Shown piece by piece: positions 10,440 to 22,049 of a DNA stretch of 64,000 nucleotides (position 1 is the first letter of the stretch; every line of letters starts with the position of its first letter). Made by a program: the position numbers and the translations under genes. Source of the stretch: Microglena sp. YARC (lineage: Eukaryota; Chlorophyta; Chlorophyceae; Chlamydomonadales; Chlamydomonadaceae); the NCBI GenBank assembly GCA_022414725.1, contig CM039462.1, positions 174,689,492 to 174,753,491 on the forward strand, in the 5' to 3' direction. A model generated the notes under the pieces. The model was given only the letters and a program-made list of their open reading frames with translations, was not told the DNA's origin and did no database searches.

Positions 10440-10810
10440 CCATGGGCTGATGTACAGAAGTACTGCTGCACTAAACTGCAATGCATCATGTGATGTGACC
10501 TATTCTTGCATGCAGATATAAGCATGAGCGATACCCTCGTGAGCTAATTTTCATCTGCATGCAACATAATCCTGATGCACTGATGTACAGCCTGATGTAC
10601 TGTACTGCACAGATTGAAGTGCTGTACGGTACAATCGTACAACCCATGTGTAATGCACTGCTGCACTGAATTGCTGTGCACTGAACTGCACTGCTATACA
10701 ACAGATCTGTTGCATGAGCGATACCCTCGTGTGATGATCTACATGTGTACCCATGTGCTGATGTACAGAAGTACTGCTGCACTACATTGCAGTGCTGTAC
10801 AGCACTAGCG
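10440..10810. repeat. TGCA/GTAC-rich structured region of element B
   Basis: TGCATGAGCGATACCCTCGTG-type blocks occur at ~10524 and ~10711, and GATGTACAGAAGTACTGCTGCACTA-type blocks at ~10449 and ~10759, among many short palindromes (TGCA, GTAC, GTGCAC). The same blocks occur in element A (35740-36100) and partly in element C (25060-25310). No coding potential is supported; RNA structure is likely. Confidence 0.6.
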
Positions 10811-10849
10811 ACCTGCAGATTCCATTACATTACATTACATTACATTACA

Positions 10850-10905
10850 TGTTAAAGTCTACTTGACACCGCGAGGGTGTATGAGACTCTGTGCTTTAAA
10901 CAAAA
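10850..10905 (-). other. 3'-terminal hairpin of LINE-beta copy 2
   Basis: On the sense strand: GTTTAAAG, then AGTCT, then ACACC-CTCGC-GGTGT, then AGACT, then CTTTAAC. These form three nested stems directly before the TGTAA tail. The same order is in copies 1 and 3. Confidence 0.7.
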
Positions 10906-11105
10906 AGAAAAAGCACCCACAAAGCAAAAAAACCCCATTACATCAGGGGTGTGTCGAGGACAAACAAACCAAACTCCCAACCACCGTTTTGGTGGCGTAG
11001 GTATTAAACCCCTTAGAGCAGGACCCAGATCTCAACCACTTACAGTGGCGGAGGTAAGAAGCTAACAAATGAGAAGTCTCAAGAAGAAAAAAAAGGGATA
11101 ATAAA

Positions 11106-13541
11106 TTACGGTGCCACTAAGCAGTCCAGGGCTTCCTGTCTTGCTCTTCTACAAGTAGAAAGATAGTCGGCTAGGTTGCTCCAAAAAGACTTAGTGCCAT
11201 TTCCATTCATAAAGGTTCTGAATGTGGAATCGCAGAATTCCACATTCCATACGGTTAAGTCGGTATCCTCATGGACATGCCTATAAATATCTGTAAACAG
11301 ATTCTGGTAGCGGAGGCGAATATCATTATAAAAAGGGCACTCAAACATATGCATTTCATCCTCAGTTTTTTGGAACCCACACATTTGACAGTGTCTCATT
11401 GAGCGAGGGATGTGTGCTCTATCCACCACCCTCATTCTTTCTGTGTTCAGCCAATGGGAACCCATTCTAAACTGTGCTATAGAACGAATCTGATCCTGCT
11501 TATGTAAGGCGGATGTAAAGGGAATCAAGCCATTCTCATCATTGCTGTTGGCTGCGAACCATTTTTGGTATCGGAGGCGTTTAAAGCCAACCCTTCTCTC
11601 ATCAGGGATGTCTCTAACTGCATTGGTGTCACTTGGGTACTTAAACCTCCATGACTCAAAAACTTCAGACATAATACCTTCGACATCGACAGCCTCCAAA
11701 AATGTTGATGTTTTTACTGGATCCTAGCTTGTGGAGAGCACAACGCAAGTCATGAACCCAGCCAGTGTTGGAGTCAAAAGATTCCTCAAGAGCCATTCTA
11801 ATGAGATCCTCAGGTTCTTTATGTATGGTCTTGTTCCAGAAGCGCAAAGCTTGTTTAAGCCAAGCAAAACACAACGGGGTTCTACCCAGCTCTTCCATGA
11901 TAATATTAGATGTAGTAGATTGGCAAACACCCAACATTTGTTTTAAGTATACCTCTATGCCATTTCTCACAAGCATGGTCATTTGAGATAAGTGTGTTGT
12001 TCAGAATAGAAGGAGCCCACACCTCACAGCCAAAATTCAGGATAGGTTGTACAAGAGAATCAAACAGGTGGGTGAGAATATCAATATTGTATATCTCCAT
12101 AGTATGGCATCGCCTACGAAGCATGTGGTGTGTGCCTTTTGGGCCTTAGTGAGCATCCTAGAAAAAGCAGCTTTTGCACGATTGCTTGAGTCACCATCCA
12201 CAAAGAGGGATCCCAAGTAGATAAAAGATAACTTTGTAGAAAGTTGTGCTCCATCATAGACAAATTTGTAATCAGGATCCATGCGGGCCTCATCACAGAA
12301 TTGTTTGTTGAAAACGACAATCTCAGTTTTCTTTATATTCACAGCCATCTTAGTAGCCTCGCAGAAATCTCTCAGGCAGTCAAGCATCGCTTGCATATCT
12401 GCCGGGGATTCTGCCATTATAGCTAGGTCATCAGCATAAAGTAACAGTTGCAGAATCTTTCCCCTAAGCTCAGCCCCTACATTTGGGAGCTTGGATTGGA
12501 GGAACGATTCAATTCTATCAATGAACAGACCGAATAGGAGTGGGGATAGGGGGTCTCCTTGTTTAACTCCTACAAGGGATGGAAAGGAGGATCCAATGTC
12601 CCCATGTAGGCGAACTTGGAAAACAACATGATTATACATGGACTTCAGAATACTGAGATAGGGGTCCTTGACTCCTAGCCTTGCTAAGCAATCCCATAGC
12701 AAGTCTCTGTTGACCAATCATAAGCCTTCTTGAAATCAACAAAAGCCACAAAGAGTGGTTTTTTCTTTTCTCTATATTTATCTACAATATGGTTAAGAAT
12801 GAATGATGCATCTGCAGTACCCCTACCACTTCTAAATCCATATTGGCCAGCGGCTCTGAGGTTGAATTCTTCTGACCAATCATCTAGTCTACGTAGCATG
12901 CAAAGGGAGAAGATCTTTCCTATGGAGTTGCTCACCGCAAGACCTCGATAGTTGTCCTTGTCATACACACTGCCTTTGGATTTGGGTACGGGTACCAAGG
13001 CAGCTGCAGCCCATTGGCTGGGGTAAGAAGTCTTCCAGATGAGATTAAACAGGTTAGTCATAGCTTGTACAAATCGGGAGTTGGCCTCATGGGAAGCAAA
13101 TCTGTACCATTCTGCAGGGATACCATCTACCCCGGGGGAGGAGTTTTTCCGTAGGGATTGGAGAACAGAAAACACCTCCTGGGTGGTAAAGTCTTGACAT
13201 AACCATGTTGGTGCGGCCTCTATCTGAGGTCCATCAGCTTGAGGGACAAAGTCCCTAGCATCCAGACTTGGATCAATACCTACTTGCACATCAAAGAGGT
13301 CTGCAAAATAATCAGTCCAATCATGAATTGTGATATCTGCCGTAGTGGCCTTGTTAGGCTCACGCACGTCTTTCCAAAAACTTTTCGGATTATGCCGAAG
13401 ATTCGTATGAAGGTTCTCCATGCGTGTTTCTAGCCACTTCCTCTTCTTTCTTCTGAGAATCCTCTTGTACTCCTTGTGCATAGAACCAGCCAAGTCAGAG
13501 CTAGAGCCATGTTGATGTTCTGCTTGGCTTGCTGCCTGTCT
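11106..13541 (-). pseudogene. LINE-beta ORF: RT plus C-terminal CCHC finger (copy 2)
   Basis: Four overlapping frames cover one ORF. In order: a basic N-terminal stretch (RILRRKKRKWLETRM), RT motifs SSPGVDGIPAEW, YRGLAVSNSIGK, FVAFVDFKKAYD (first catalytic Asp), GVKQGDPLSPLLF, then YADD (two catalytic Asp), a thumb and connection region, and a C-terminal finger CQMC-x9-H-x3-C (RHCQMCGFQK...ECPF). This is the reverse transcriptase that primes on nicked target DNA; the finger is typical of LINE ORF2 C-termini. No endonuclease is present in this truncated copy. Three single-base frameshifts (near 12700, 12050-12120, 11690) inactivate it. Ends at VAP then TAA at 11106. Confidence 0.9.
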
Positions 13542-13614
13542 AGTCCATGTACCTTCCAGTGCATAGTCAACCTCATGGCATATTTCCATAGTGCGATTTG
13601 ATAATCCCCACCAT

Positions 13615-14580
13615 CTGTTAAATAATTAGTAATGAACACTCTAGGAATTAATTCTTGATCTGCCCCGTACTGCCACATGTACTTAGTCACGTGCTGTTCA
13701 AGCTTCTACCCCTTCGATGTTTTCATGCTGACAACATGATGCCTGCCCGATTCTAATTTAGCATTTCAGTACTTAGCCTTCACTCCCAAATTATGGGGGA
13801 GCCTAGCACAGACATCATCAGTTGTATTCCCTGCAGCCCTTGCATTCCCTGCAGCTGTCATAGTTAAGATTACATTGATATGCAATGACCCAGCAGGCCC
13901 CAACAGCACCAGCAGTCCCTACCGTCCCTGCATTCTCTTATCCGCCCCTAGTGCCCTTGCAGCGACCCTAGCTACCTCGCAGCCCCAAGCTGCTGACACC
14001 TTGTAGTTACCCTGCAGCATTCCTAGCTCAAGTCCGCCATCAGCTTGCCCTTGACGGCTTCCCCAGCACGCCAGGCACCTAGTAGTTAAAACATTGCTCC
14101 CCATCTGTTGTATTAGACCTGAACACTCTAGAATTTATTAGATTGTACGCCACCTGTACTGCCCCATGTACCTTCACAGGCAGTCAAATTTTGAATTTAG
14201 AATCATCCTAGTCTCTACCAGATGTCTGCGTTTTAATTTAGGTTACAAGCAATCCAGCTACAACCCAAATTATGGGGGGACTAGTCCAGACATCATGCCC
14301 TTCTCGTAACCAAGGTTATCTCCACAAGCCTTAACCAAGCTTGGCAGTTTCCTTCCAGCCCCATAGCAGCCCCTCTGCACCCTAGCATGCAGCCTACCTA
14401 CAGCTTCCTTTTAGTTTCCTAGCAGCTTCCCTGCAATCTAACTGCTGTCCCTTTGCAGCTTCCTATCAGGGCCAGCTACTTTAGTAGACGGACATTTCTT
14501 TGAAGACATCTGCTAATGTGCAATGCCATCTTGAATCGTTCGCTGCAGCTTCCCTGCAGCCCCTAGTAGTATGCCCTGCA
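13615..14580 (+). repeat. tandem ~489-bp duplication in the 3' region of element B
   Basis: TGAACACTCTAG, TACTGCC-CATGTA and CCAAATTATGGGGG followed by ACATCAT recur in the same order about 489 bp apart (13634/14119, 13671/14157, 13785/14268). Both halves contain a polypurine-like AAATTATGGGGG tract. Elements A and C carry corresponding sequence. Confidence 0.6.
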
Positions 14581-14809
14581 GCCTCCTTGCAGCTCCTAGG
14601 AGTTCACCCCAGCACCCTCCTGACAGGCCCGAGCCTGATCCCGCAGACCTTTCCTTGATATTGATTGATTGCACCATGACTGGCTGCTCTCTTCTATTCA
14701 GCTTAAGAATGTACCTCCACGGCAGCCCTTTAAGCTGCCAGCCTAGATCAGTGATTGAGAGTTTTTTAGACATGATAATCACCTTTGCTGAGCCAGCCTG
14801 CCTTGCCAC
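14513..14809 (-). CDS. conserved antisense ORF in element B (98 aa), function unknown
   Basis: It runs opposite to the element and starts with ATG (MARQAGSAKV...). Corresponding frames with the same start and nearly the same sequence exist in element C (23961-24245) and element A (34586-34840). Shared blocks are SITDLGWQ, KGLPWRY, RREQPVMVQSI and KERSAGSGSG. The sense strand is also open here (14571-14840), so which strand, if either, is translated cannot be decided from sequence. No family recognised. Confidence 0.3.
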   Translation of the reverse strand: MARQAGSAKVIIMSKKLSITDLGWQLKGLPWRYILKLNRREQPVMVQSINIKERSAGSGSGLSGGCWGELLGAARRLQGILLGAAGKLQRTIQDGIAH

Positions 14810-14954
14810 AACCGGTTTTATTTTATCATTAACTCCTTGACAAGCCTGATGAGTTACAAATGTATTGTACCTCCATAATAGTTTTTAATTGTCACTCTAG
14901 TTTTTTAACTCCTCTAATTCCCGGAATTCTTCAGAATGAATAATACCAGGAATT

Positions 14955-14961
14955 GGGGGGG
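14955..14961 (+). promoter_or_regulatory. polypurine tract of element B
   Basis: GGAATTGGGGGGGA immediately precedes the 3' LTR. It has exactly seven G, as in elements A and C. Confidence 0.85.
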
Positions 14962-14962
14962 A

Positions 14963-15209
14963 TGTTATTCACTGGGTTTCACCGGCTCACCTAGAGTGAC
15001 TTAGAGTGCACAGGACTACCTCCCTGCTGCACTGTACTGTGATGCCGCTGCCAGCTATGGCACGGACTCTAACGCCGGTACCCTAAGGTGCCGCGCCATC
15101 TCAGTACTTCCTCCTAGCGCATTGATCGAATGCTTATCTAAGTGTAAAGATCTTATCCTTACCGTCTTCCCCTCGTCTCTGTGCTCTGCACATACTCCGG
15201 AAAACTACA
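14963..15209 (+). repeat. 3' LTR of element B
   Basis: 247 bp; four differences from the 5' LTR by eye, about 1.6 percent, so the insertion is fairly recent. Followed by the target duplication TCTTT. Confidence 0.93.
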
Positions 15210-15214
15210 TCTTT

Positions 15215-15745
15215 CCCTCGGCTACCACACCGCACTATCTTACAAACTGCAAACATCCCAACACCACACTCACTGGCCATCCTCTAAACCTCAAATTCTC
15301 TATGCATCTCATGGCGATTAATACCGCCTCTCACGGCGTGGGTGCAAGTCCCGATATGCCTCTCATGGCATTATCGTCTTCGACGATTAATACAGCCTCT
15401 CATGGCGTGGGTGCAAGTCCCGATATGCCTCTCATGGCATTATCGTCTCTGACGATTAATATAGCCTCTCATGGCGTGGGTGCAAGTCCCGACATGCCTC
15501 TCATGGCATTGTCGTCCTCGACGATTAATACCGCCTCTCACGGCGAAGGTGCAAGTCCTCATAACCACAATCAACCTCTTAACTCTGCCTCCTATGGGCA
15601 GAATGTGTCTATGTACTTCCATGCCCTCTCCTCTCTGGCCAAAGCCCAGCCCTATGGACTGCCTGCCCCATGGCCCACGGCTAATGCTGAGCCTGCTGAC
15701 CTCGCTCTCCACCCAGGGATTGGACTTGCTCCTGACGCCACCTAG
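15215..15745 (+). pseudogene. LINE-alpha ORF1, part after the LTR insertion
   Basis: The frame is open from inside the LTR (15122), but only the part from 15215 belongs to LINE-alpha. It includes about 3.5 copies of a 23-residue (69-bp) repeat with core INTASHGVGASPDMPL at 15309-15550. The rest is Pro/Ala/Ser-rich. It ends with TAG at 15743-15745. Function as for the first part; no motif recognised. Confidence 0.6.
15309..15550 (+). repeat. 69-bp tandem repeat within LINE-alpha ORF1
   Basis: Units start around ATGGCATTATCGTC; the 69-bp length keeps the frame. One partial unit and about three full units, with few differences. Confidence 0.85.
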
Positions 15746-16975
15746 ATGGACCTGCTCCAGACCTACACCCCCCTAAAGGTAAACCACTCTCAAATGTTCT
15801 CCTCCCGCAGTTCACATCTTCATAGCCAGCAACCACATAATCATACGTTTAATTTCACAGGCAGCCACCCCCGCCCCAGCAGCTGGACCCAGCCAGCCCA
15901 GGAACCAGCCAGCGACCAGCAACCAGTGGAAGGAGGTCAAGAAGACGGTCTGGAGGAAGCCATAGAGATTTTCTGTGCAACCATAGTGATTTCCTGATCC
16001 TTAGTCATAGACTTTTATAGCACTTCTCTGATTATTCTCCTCTCCCTGACTATTTGCTGGATCATAGGATGTACTAAGCACAATACACCCTCTATTGATA
16101 AGCCAACTGTGAATAGCCTCCTTCTTTCTAACTCCTTTGCAAAGCAGAATTTTAGCTGTGAACCTAATAATAGGAAATCCTGCACTCAGGACTTTAGAAT
16201 TTTGACTCATCCCACCTGGGAAACAGCCCCTAGGGGAGGCAGACCTACTTCCAGACCCCGTTACACCTCTGTAAACAGTTCTTGTTATTGGGAACCCCGA
16301 ATAGCCTTTCACTGTCAAATTCACTCTATTAACACCTACCTCGGATAGATACAAGGCCCTGGACTACAAAGATGTCCTACAGTTCTCCATAAACCTCAAT
16401 ACACATGTCACTAATTACACTCAACATGAATGGGATCTAGAAGGCGACTACTATAACAAACTAACCGGTAATTACACAACTCCTATAGTCAACTACTACT
16501 TGGCTAAAAGGAAATCTCACTTAGGCTTTCTCACTGGCCACAGAAACTCACAAACATACATCCCATCCCATCCTCACACCACTACACCAACAACTGAAGA
16601 CACATCTGAGAACTATTCTGCATGAATTATGCTTGGCAGCACAAAGCAGCAAATTTTATCTCGGCATCCCCCTAGCTCCTCAAGGTTTATCCTCCACTAC
16701 AACTGTGGATATGGACATGCTAGCACCATTAAGCAAATAAATGGTAATAAGTGGTGGGACATGAACTCTGAACAGAACGGCCCCAGCCTCCTCCACTCAC
16801 AAGACTGGATAAAACTTCAAGGGCACATTTATACTCTTACTAAAACATCAACCTCCTTCCTATCCCACCCTTTTCAACCAGAAATTAACCACATACCAGG
16901 CCACCCTATGAGGCAGACTGTTGACATGGTCTTCCCTACTAGTCCAACAACAGCAAACTGCTCTCTATCTCACTA
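15746..16975 (+). other. LINE-alpha inter-ORF region
   Basis: Two modest open frames (16109-16348 and 16629-16976) precede the endonuclease. The second (YNCGYGHAS, NGNKWWDMN, DWIKLQGHIYTLTKTSTSF) looks protein-like and could be the N-terminus of ORF2 or the end of ORF1 after a frameshift. No family recognised. Confidence 0.35.
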
Positions 16976-19825
16976 AAATTATCACCTCCAACTGCAGAGG
17001 CATCTTCTCATCCTGGGAAACACTCTATGACCATATTCGAACAAATGAGCCAGACATTGCTATTCTCACCGAAACAAAACTCATCTCCAACAACACAGGT
17101 ATAATTAATATGATCAAACAAGACCTTTCTGACTACCACTTCCATCACAACAGCAAAACCATTAAGCAAGCTACCAATGCAGACAACATTGTTACCCGCT
17201 CAGCTGGAGTTATCACACTTATAAAAAAGACTCTTACTACACACCCAATTAAACATGAAGTCCCCACTGACATAGCTGGTCATCTCACTCATCAAACTAT
17301 TAACAACATCACCCACATGTTAGGCGTCTACATGCCCTGCAATGACCCTGCCAAAAGAGCCCGAAGTTATGAACACATTCACTACATTATATCCCAGAAC
17401 CCCTCTCACCACTATAATATAAAAATATTATTGCAGGGGGAGACTGGAATGCAGCTTACTACCTTACTGATAGAAGCAACACAGTCAAGCACCTAGAGGA
17501 CCAGCCTCACTATCAGCATCTTAATAAATATCCAATTCACATCCAACCATCACCACGTCCCCATACTTACTCAGACAACACTTCCTACAGCAGCAGGATA
17601 GATGACATCATTCTCATCAACCCCCCAACTGCAACCACGGTGACAGAAACCACCCACCAAATGGGAGACACACTTGACCACTTGACCCTGGAACAACAAA
17701 TTACCTCCTCTCTCTTTCCCCCTCCCAACCTTGACACACCACCTCACAATCCAACACCCCAACTGCAGCTTCCTCTCAAGCAACAAGACATGGCCAAAGC
17801 TAAAGAGGCCATCTCAAATCAATTTCTCCATCAATTTCAGCACAGCCACACTAACATAGATAAAGCCTGGACTATAGCACAAACTTTACTGGGAGAAGAT
17901 AAAACATCTGCACACATTCAATCTATTAGACAAGAACTCACAGCCACCATGCCAGAAGACCTTAACAGCATGGCAGATCATCTCATGATCACTCTGACTT
18001 CACCAAGCTATCTCCATCATGACTGACACCTGCCCCACCAAGCCTAGCACACCAGGCACCTTTTTGCCCAGACAAACTGCTAAAACCTACAGACGTCTTA
18101 GCTACCATATTAAACACATTAAAGCACTTCGAACAGCCTCCAATCACCTTGACCAACAACAATACATGGAACTTAGAAGCACACCTCACACGGCAGGCAC
18201 ATACTCACCTACCACTAAAATTAAAATACAACAGCACCTACAAAACTTACTCCTCCCTAACTACTGCCTCTACTTATCTAACTGCTGATATTAAACAAAG
18301 TATTACAGAACTACGTCACATGCAGGCTGCACTCAAAGAGGAGAGAGCAACCGCCTCCATCAAGAAATTCCGACGCCGCCTCAGCACACAGGCACGACAA
18401 ACTTACAGGTATATTTTCTCTCCTGAAAATTACACACACACACCCACTGCTCTACTGGACGCATCCTCAAACACACTTAGCACCAGCACCCAGGGTCTCC
18501 TGGAAGTTATGACTAAACACATGGGTAAACTAACTTATGTCACCTCCCACTCCACCCATCTCAGATGACTATACACGACACGCCACCCCCCCTCCATGGG
18601 AAACACACACAGATAAATACCACCTTGAAACCCCAGCCAACTCCATACAAAACACTGCCTCTCCCTACACCTATCTCTCCTCCTCAACCACCTATGATGA
18701 CTGTATTAGGAAACTCTCCACCAACAAAGCCACAGGCCCAGACGGCATACCTAATGAACTACTTATGTGCCTCCCACAGGAAATGCACCTCATCATACAC
18801 AAACTCATGCAGCTAGTATGGATCCTGGGAGAAACACCAGACTGCTGGAAAACCTCACACACAGTCATGCTCTACAAAAAATCAGATCCTTGCTTGCCTC
18901 AAAACTACAGGCCAATAGGCCTTAACAATGTTGTAGCCAAACTCTGGACCCCCCTTGTTACTAACACTATTACTACCTACTCTGAAACCAACCACATTCT
19001 TAGTGCCTGCCAAGAAGGTTTCAGAAAAGACAAAAGTACATATAGACAACTCTTGACCCTACTCCACAACATTGAGGATGCTGCCCTCTTCCACCAGGAC
19101 CTCTATGCTGCCTACTTTGACTTTAGCTCTGCTTTCAACATGATTGACCACCAAAAACTTCTCTGCATCATGCACAGCCTGGGTTACACCCACGACACTA
19201 TAGACACTATTAAAGGAATTTACACAAACTCTACTACACATATCCTCCTTAACAATACATCTGGCTCCCCCATCCCCATCACCAGGGGCACCATCCAGGG
19301 AGACTCTCTCTCCCCCTTACTCTTCATTATCTTTCTAGAACCCCTACACAGATGGCTCCGTTCTGGGGGACGAGGATACAGAGCAGCATCCCTACCCTCC
19401 AAAACAGCAGATGAAAATCACACTAGCAGCTTGGGGTATGCTGACGACACTGCCGTCCTAACCGGCAGCTCAGACGATCTTCGTATCCAATGTGGTAAAG
19501 TACAAACTTTTAGCATCTGGTCGGGCATTCCTCTTAACGCCACTAAATGTGTGGTCAGTGGCATACTCCACAAATCACACCCCTCACAACCTACTCACAA
19601 CAACACTCTCAAACAAAGGCTAGAAAAAATTCCCTTAGGAAATTCCTATGCTACCTACCAGCCGCCATACCAAGCCTACACATACTTGGGGGCTCACATC
19701 TCACTTACCCTAAATTGGAAAACTCAACTCCACTCTACTATTGAAACCATTCACAACAAAGGCTTGAGTATCCCCACCAAAGCTAAAAACAGGGCAACCC
19801 CCACCCAATGCTTACGAATAATTTC
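16976..19825 (+). pseudogene. LINE-alpha ORF2: endonuclease and reverse transcriptase
   Basis: The APE-type endonuclease comes first: TSNCRG, AILTETKL (catalytic Glu), LGVYMPCN, GGDWNAAY (reached after a one-base frameshift near 17430), SSRIDDII and LDHLTL. It nicks the genomic target. After a TGA (18024) and more shifts, the reverse transcriptase follows with KATGPDGIPNELL, YRPIGLNN, AYFDFSSAF (first Asp), GTIQGDSLSPLLF and YADDTAV. The frame then runs straight into LINE-beta copy 3 at 19831, forming a chimeric open frame that is an artefact of insertion. APE endonuclease plus RT places this among L1/Jockey/RTE-like non-LTR elements, clade undetermined. Confidence 0.88.
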
Positions 19826-19830
19826 ACAAT

Positions 19831-21956
19831 CGATAGAGGCCGCACCAACGTGGTTATGTCAAGACTTTACCACCCAGGAGGTGTTTTCTGTTCTCCAATC
19901 CCTACGGAAAAACTCCTCCCCCGGGGTAGATGGTATCCCTGCAGAATGGTACAGATTTGCTTCCCATGAGGCCAACTCCCGATTTGTACAAGCTATGACT
20001 AACCTGTTTAATCTCATCTGGAAGACCTCTTACCCTAGCCAATGGGCTGCAGCTGCCTTGGTACCCGTACCCAAATCCAAAGGCAGTGTGTATGACAAGG
20101 ACAACTATCGAGGTCTTGCGGTGAGCAACTCTATAGGAAAGATCTTCTCCCTTTGCATGCTACGTAGACTAGATGATTGGTCAGAAGAATTCAACCTCAG
20201 AGCCGCTGGCCAATATGGATTTAGAAGTGGTAGGGGTACTGCAGATGCATCATTCATTTCTTAACCATATTGTAGATAAATATAGAGAGAAGAAAAAACC
20301 ACTCTTTGTTGCTTTTGTTGATTTCAAGAAGGCTTATGATTGGTTCAACAGAGACTTGCTATGGGATTGCTTAGCAAGGCTAGGAGTCAAGGACCCCTAT
20401 CTATCTCTGTATTCTTAAGTCCATGTATAATCATGTTGTTTTCCAAGTTCGCCTACATGGGGACATTGGATCCTCCTTTCCATCCCTTGTAGGAGTTAAA
20501 CAAGGAGACCCCCTATCCCCACTCCTATTCGGTCTGTTCATTGATAGAATTGAATCGTTCCTCCAATCCAAGCTCCCAAATGTAGGGGCTGAGCTTAGGG
20601 GAAAGATTCTGCAACTGTTACTTTATGCTGATGACCTAGCTATAATGGCAGAATCCCCGGCAGATATGCAAGCGAGGCTTGACTGCCTGAGAGATTTCTG
20701 CGAGGCTACTAAGATGGCTGTGAATATAAAGAAAACTGAGATTATCGTTTTCAACAAGCAATTCTGTGATGAGGCCCGCATGGATCCTGATTACAAATTT
20801 GTCTATGATGGAGCACAACTTTCTACAAAGTTATCTTTTATCTACTTGGGATCCCTCTTTGTGGATGGTGACTCAAGCAATCGTGCAAAAGCTGTTTTTT
20901 CTAGGATGCTCACTAAGGCCAAAAAGGCACACCACATGCTCCGTAGGCGATGCCATACTATGGAGATATACAATATTGATATTCTCACCCACCTGTTTGA
21001 TTCTCTTGTACAAACTATCCTGAATTTTGGCTGTGAGGTGTGGGCTCCTTCTATTCTGAACAACACACTTATCTCAAATGACCATGCTTGTGAGAAATGG
21101 CATAGAGGTATACTTAAACAAATGTTGGGTGTTTGCCAATCTACTACATCTAATATTATCATGGAAGAGCTGGGTAGAACCCCGTTGTGTTTTGCTTGGC
21201 TTAAACAAGCTTTGCGCTTCTGGAACAAGACCATACATAAAGAACCTGAGGATCTCATTAGAATGGCTCTTGAGGAATCTTTTGACTCCAACACTGGCTG
21301 GGTTCATGACTTACGTTGTGCTCTCCACAAGCTAGGATCCAGTAAAAACCTCAACATTTTGGAGGCTGTCGATGTCGAAGGTATTATGTCTGAAGCTTTT
21401 GAGTCATGGAGGTTTAAGTACCTAAGTGACACCAATGCAGTTAGAGACATCCCTGATGAGAGAAGGGTTGGCTTTAAACGCCTCCGATACCAAAAATGGT
21501 TTGCAGCCAACAGCAATGATGAGAATGGCTTGATTCCCTTTACATCCGCCTCACATAAGCGGGATCAGATTCGTTCTATAGCACAGTTTAGAATGGGTTC
21601 CCATTGGCTGAACACAGAAAGAATGAGGGTGGTGGATAGAGCACACATCCCTCGCTCAATGAGACACTGTCAAATGTGTGGGTTCCAAAAACCCGAGGAT
21701 GAAATGCATATGTTTGAGTGCCCTTTTTATAATGATATTCGCCTTCGCTACCAGAAGCTGTCAGTTTACAGATATTTATAGGCATGTCCATGAGGATACC
21801 GACTTAACCGTATGGAATGTGGAATTCTGCGATTCCTTATTCAGAACCTTTATGAATGGAAATGGCACTAAGTCTTTTTGGAGCAACCTAGCCGACTATC
21901 TTTCTACTTGTAGAAGAGCAAGACAGGAAGCCCTGGACTGCTTAGTGGCACCGTAA
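19831..21956 (+). pseudogene. LINE-beta ORF, copy 3
   Basis: Same motif order as copy 2: SSPGVDGIPAEW, FVAFVDFKKAYD, GVKQGDPLSPLLF, YADD and the CQMC-x9-H-x3-C finger (near 21668-21722). The longest uninterrupted frame is 452 codons (20423-21781) with no internal stop. Frameshifts near 20262, 20412 and 21765 differ from those in copy 2, so the copies decayed independently. Ends VAP-TAA at 21956. Confidence 0.9.
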
Positions 21957-22049
21957 TTTATTATCCCTTTTTTTCTTCCTGTGACTTCTCATTTGTTAGC
22001 TTCTTACCTCCGCCACTGTAAGTGGTTGAGATCTGGGTCCTGCTCTAGG

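Larger units (their letters stand above)
10826..13543 (-). mobile_element. LINE-beta copy 2, 5'-truncated, inside element B
   Basis: Flanked by the 5-bp duplication TCCAT (10821-10825 and 13544-13548). The uninterrupted target is visible in element A near 35705-35725, where the two flanks are joined with one TCCAT. The 3' tail (left) is a TACAT/TGTAA repeat beside the shared hairpin. It extends further 5' than copies 1 and 3. Confidence 0.95.
8309..15209 (+). mobile_element. Gag-only LTR retrotransposon B (complete, carries a nested LINE)
   Basis: It has two 247-bp LTRs with four mismatches by eye, a perfect 5-bp target duplication TCTTT (8304-8308 and 15210-15214), a poly-C leader, one Gag-like ORF (9306-10340), a structured non-coding 3' region and a G7 polypurine tract (14955-14961). 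No protease, integrase or RT is present, so it is non-autonomous (TR-GAG/LARD type). LINE-beta copy 2 (10826-13543) sits inside; without it the element is about 4.2 kb, close to element A (4.4 kb). Confidence 0.92.

Noticed and set aside
15122..15745. 207-codon ORF starting in the LTR
   Set aside because: The first ~30 residues are translated LTR; the real coding part belongs to LINE-alpha ORF1, whose beginning is on the other side of element B.
18537..20264. Single 575-codon reverse transcriptase frame
   Set aside because: It is a fusion of LINE-alpha RT with the 5'-truncated LINE-beta RT, created by an insertion with target duplication ACAAT.
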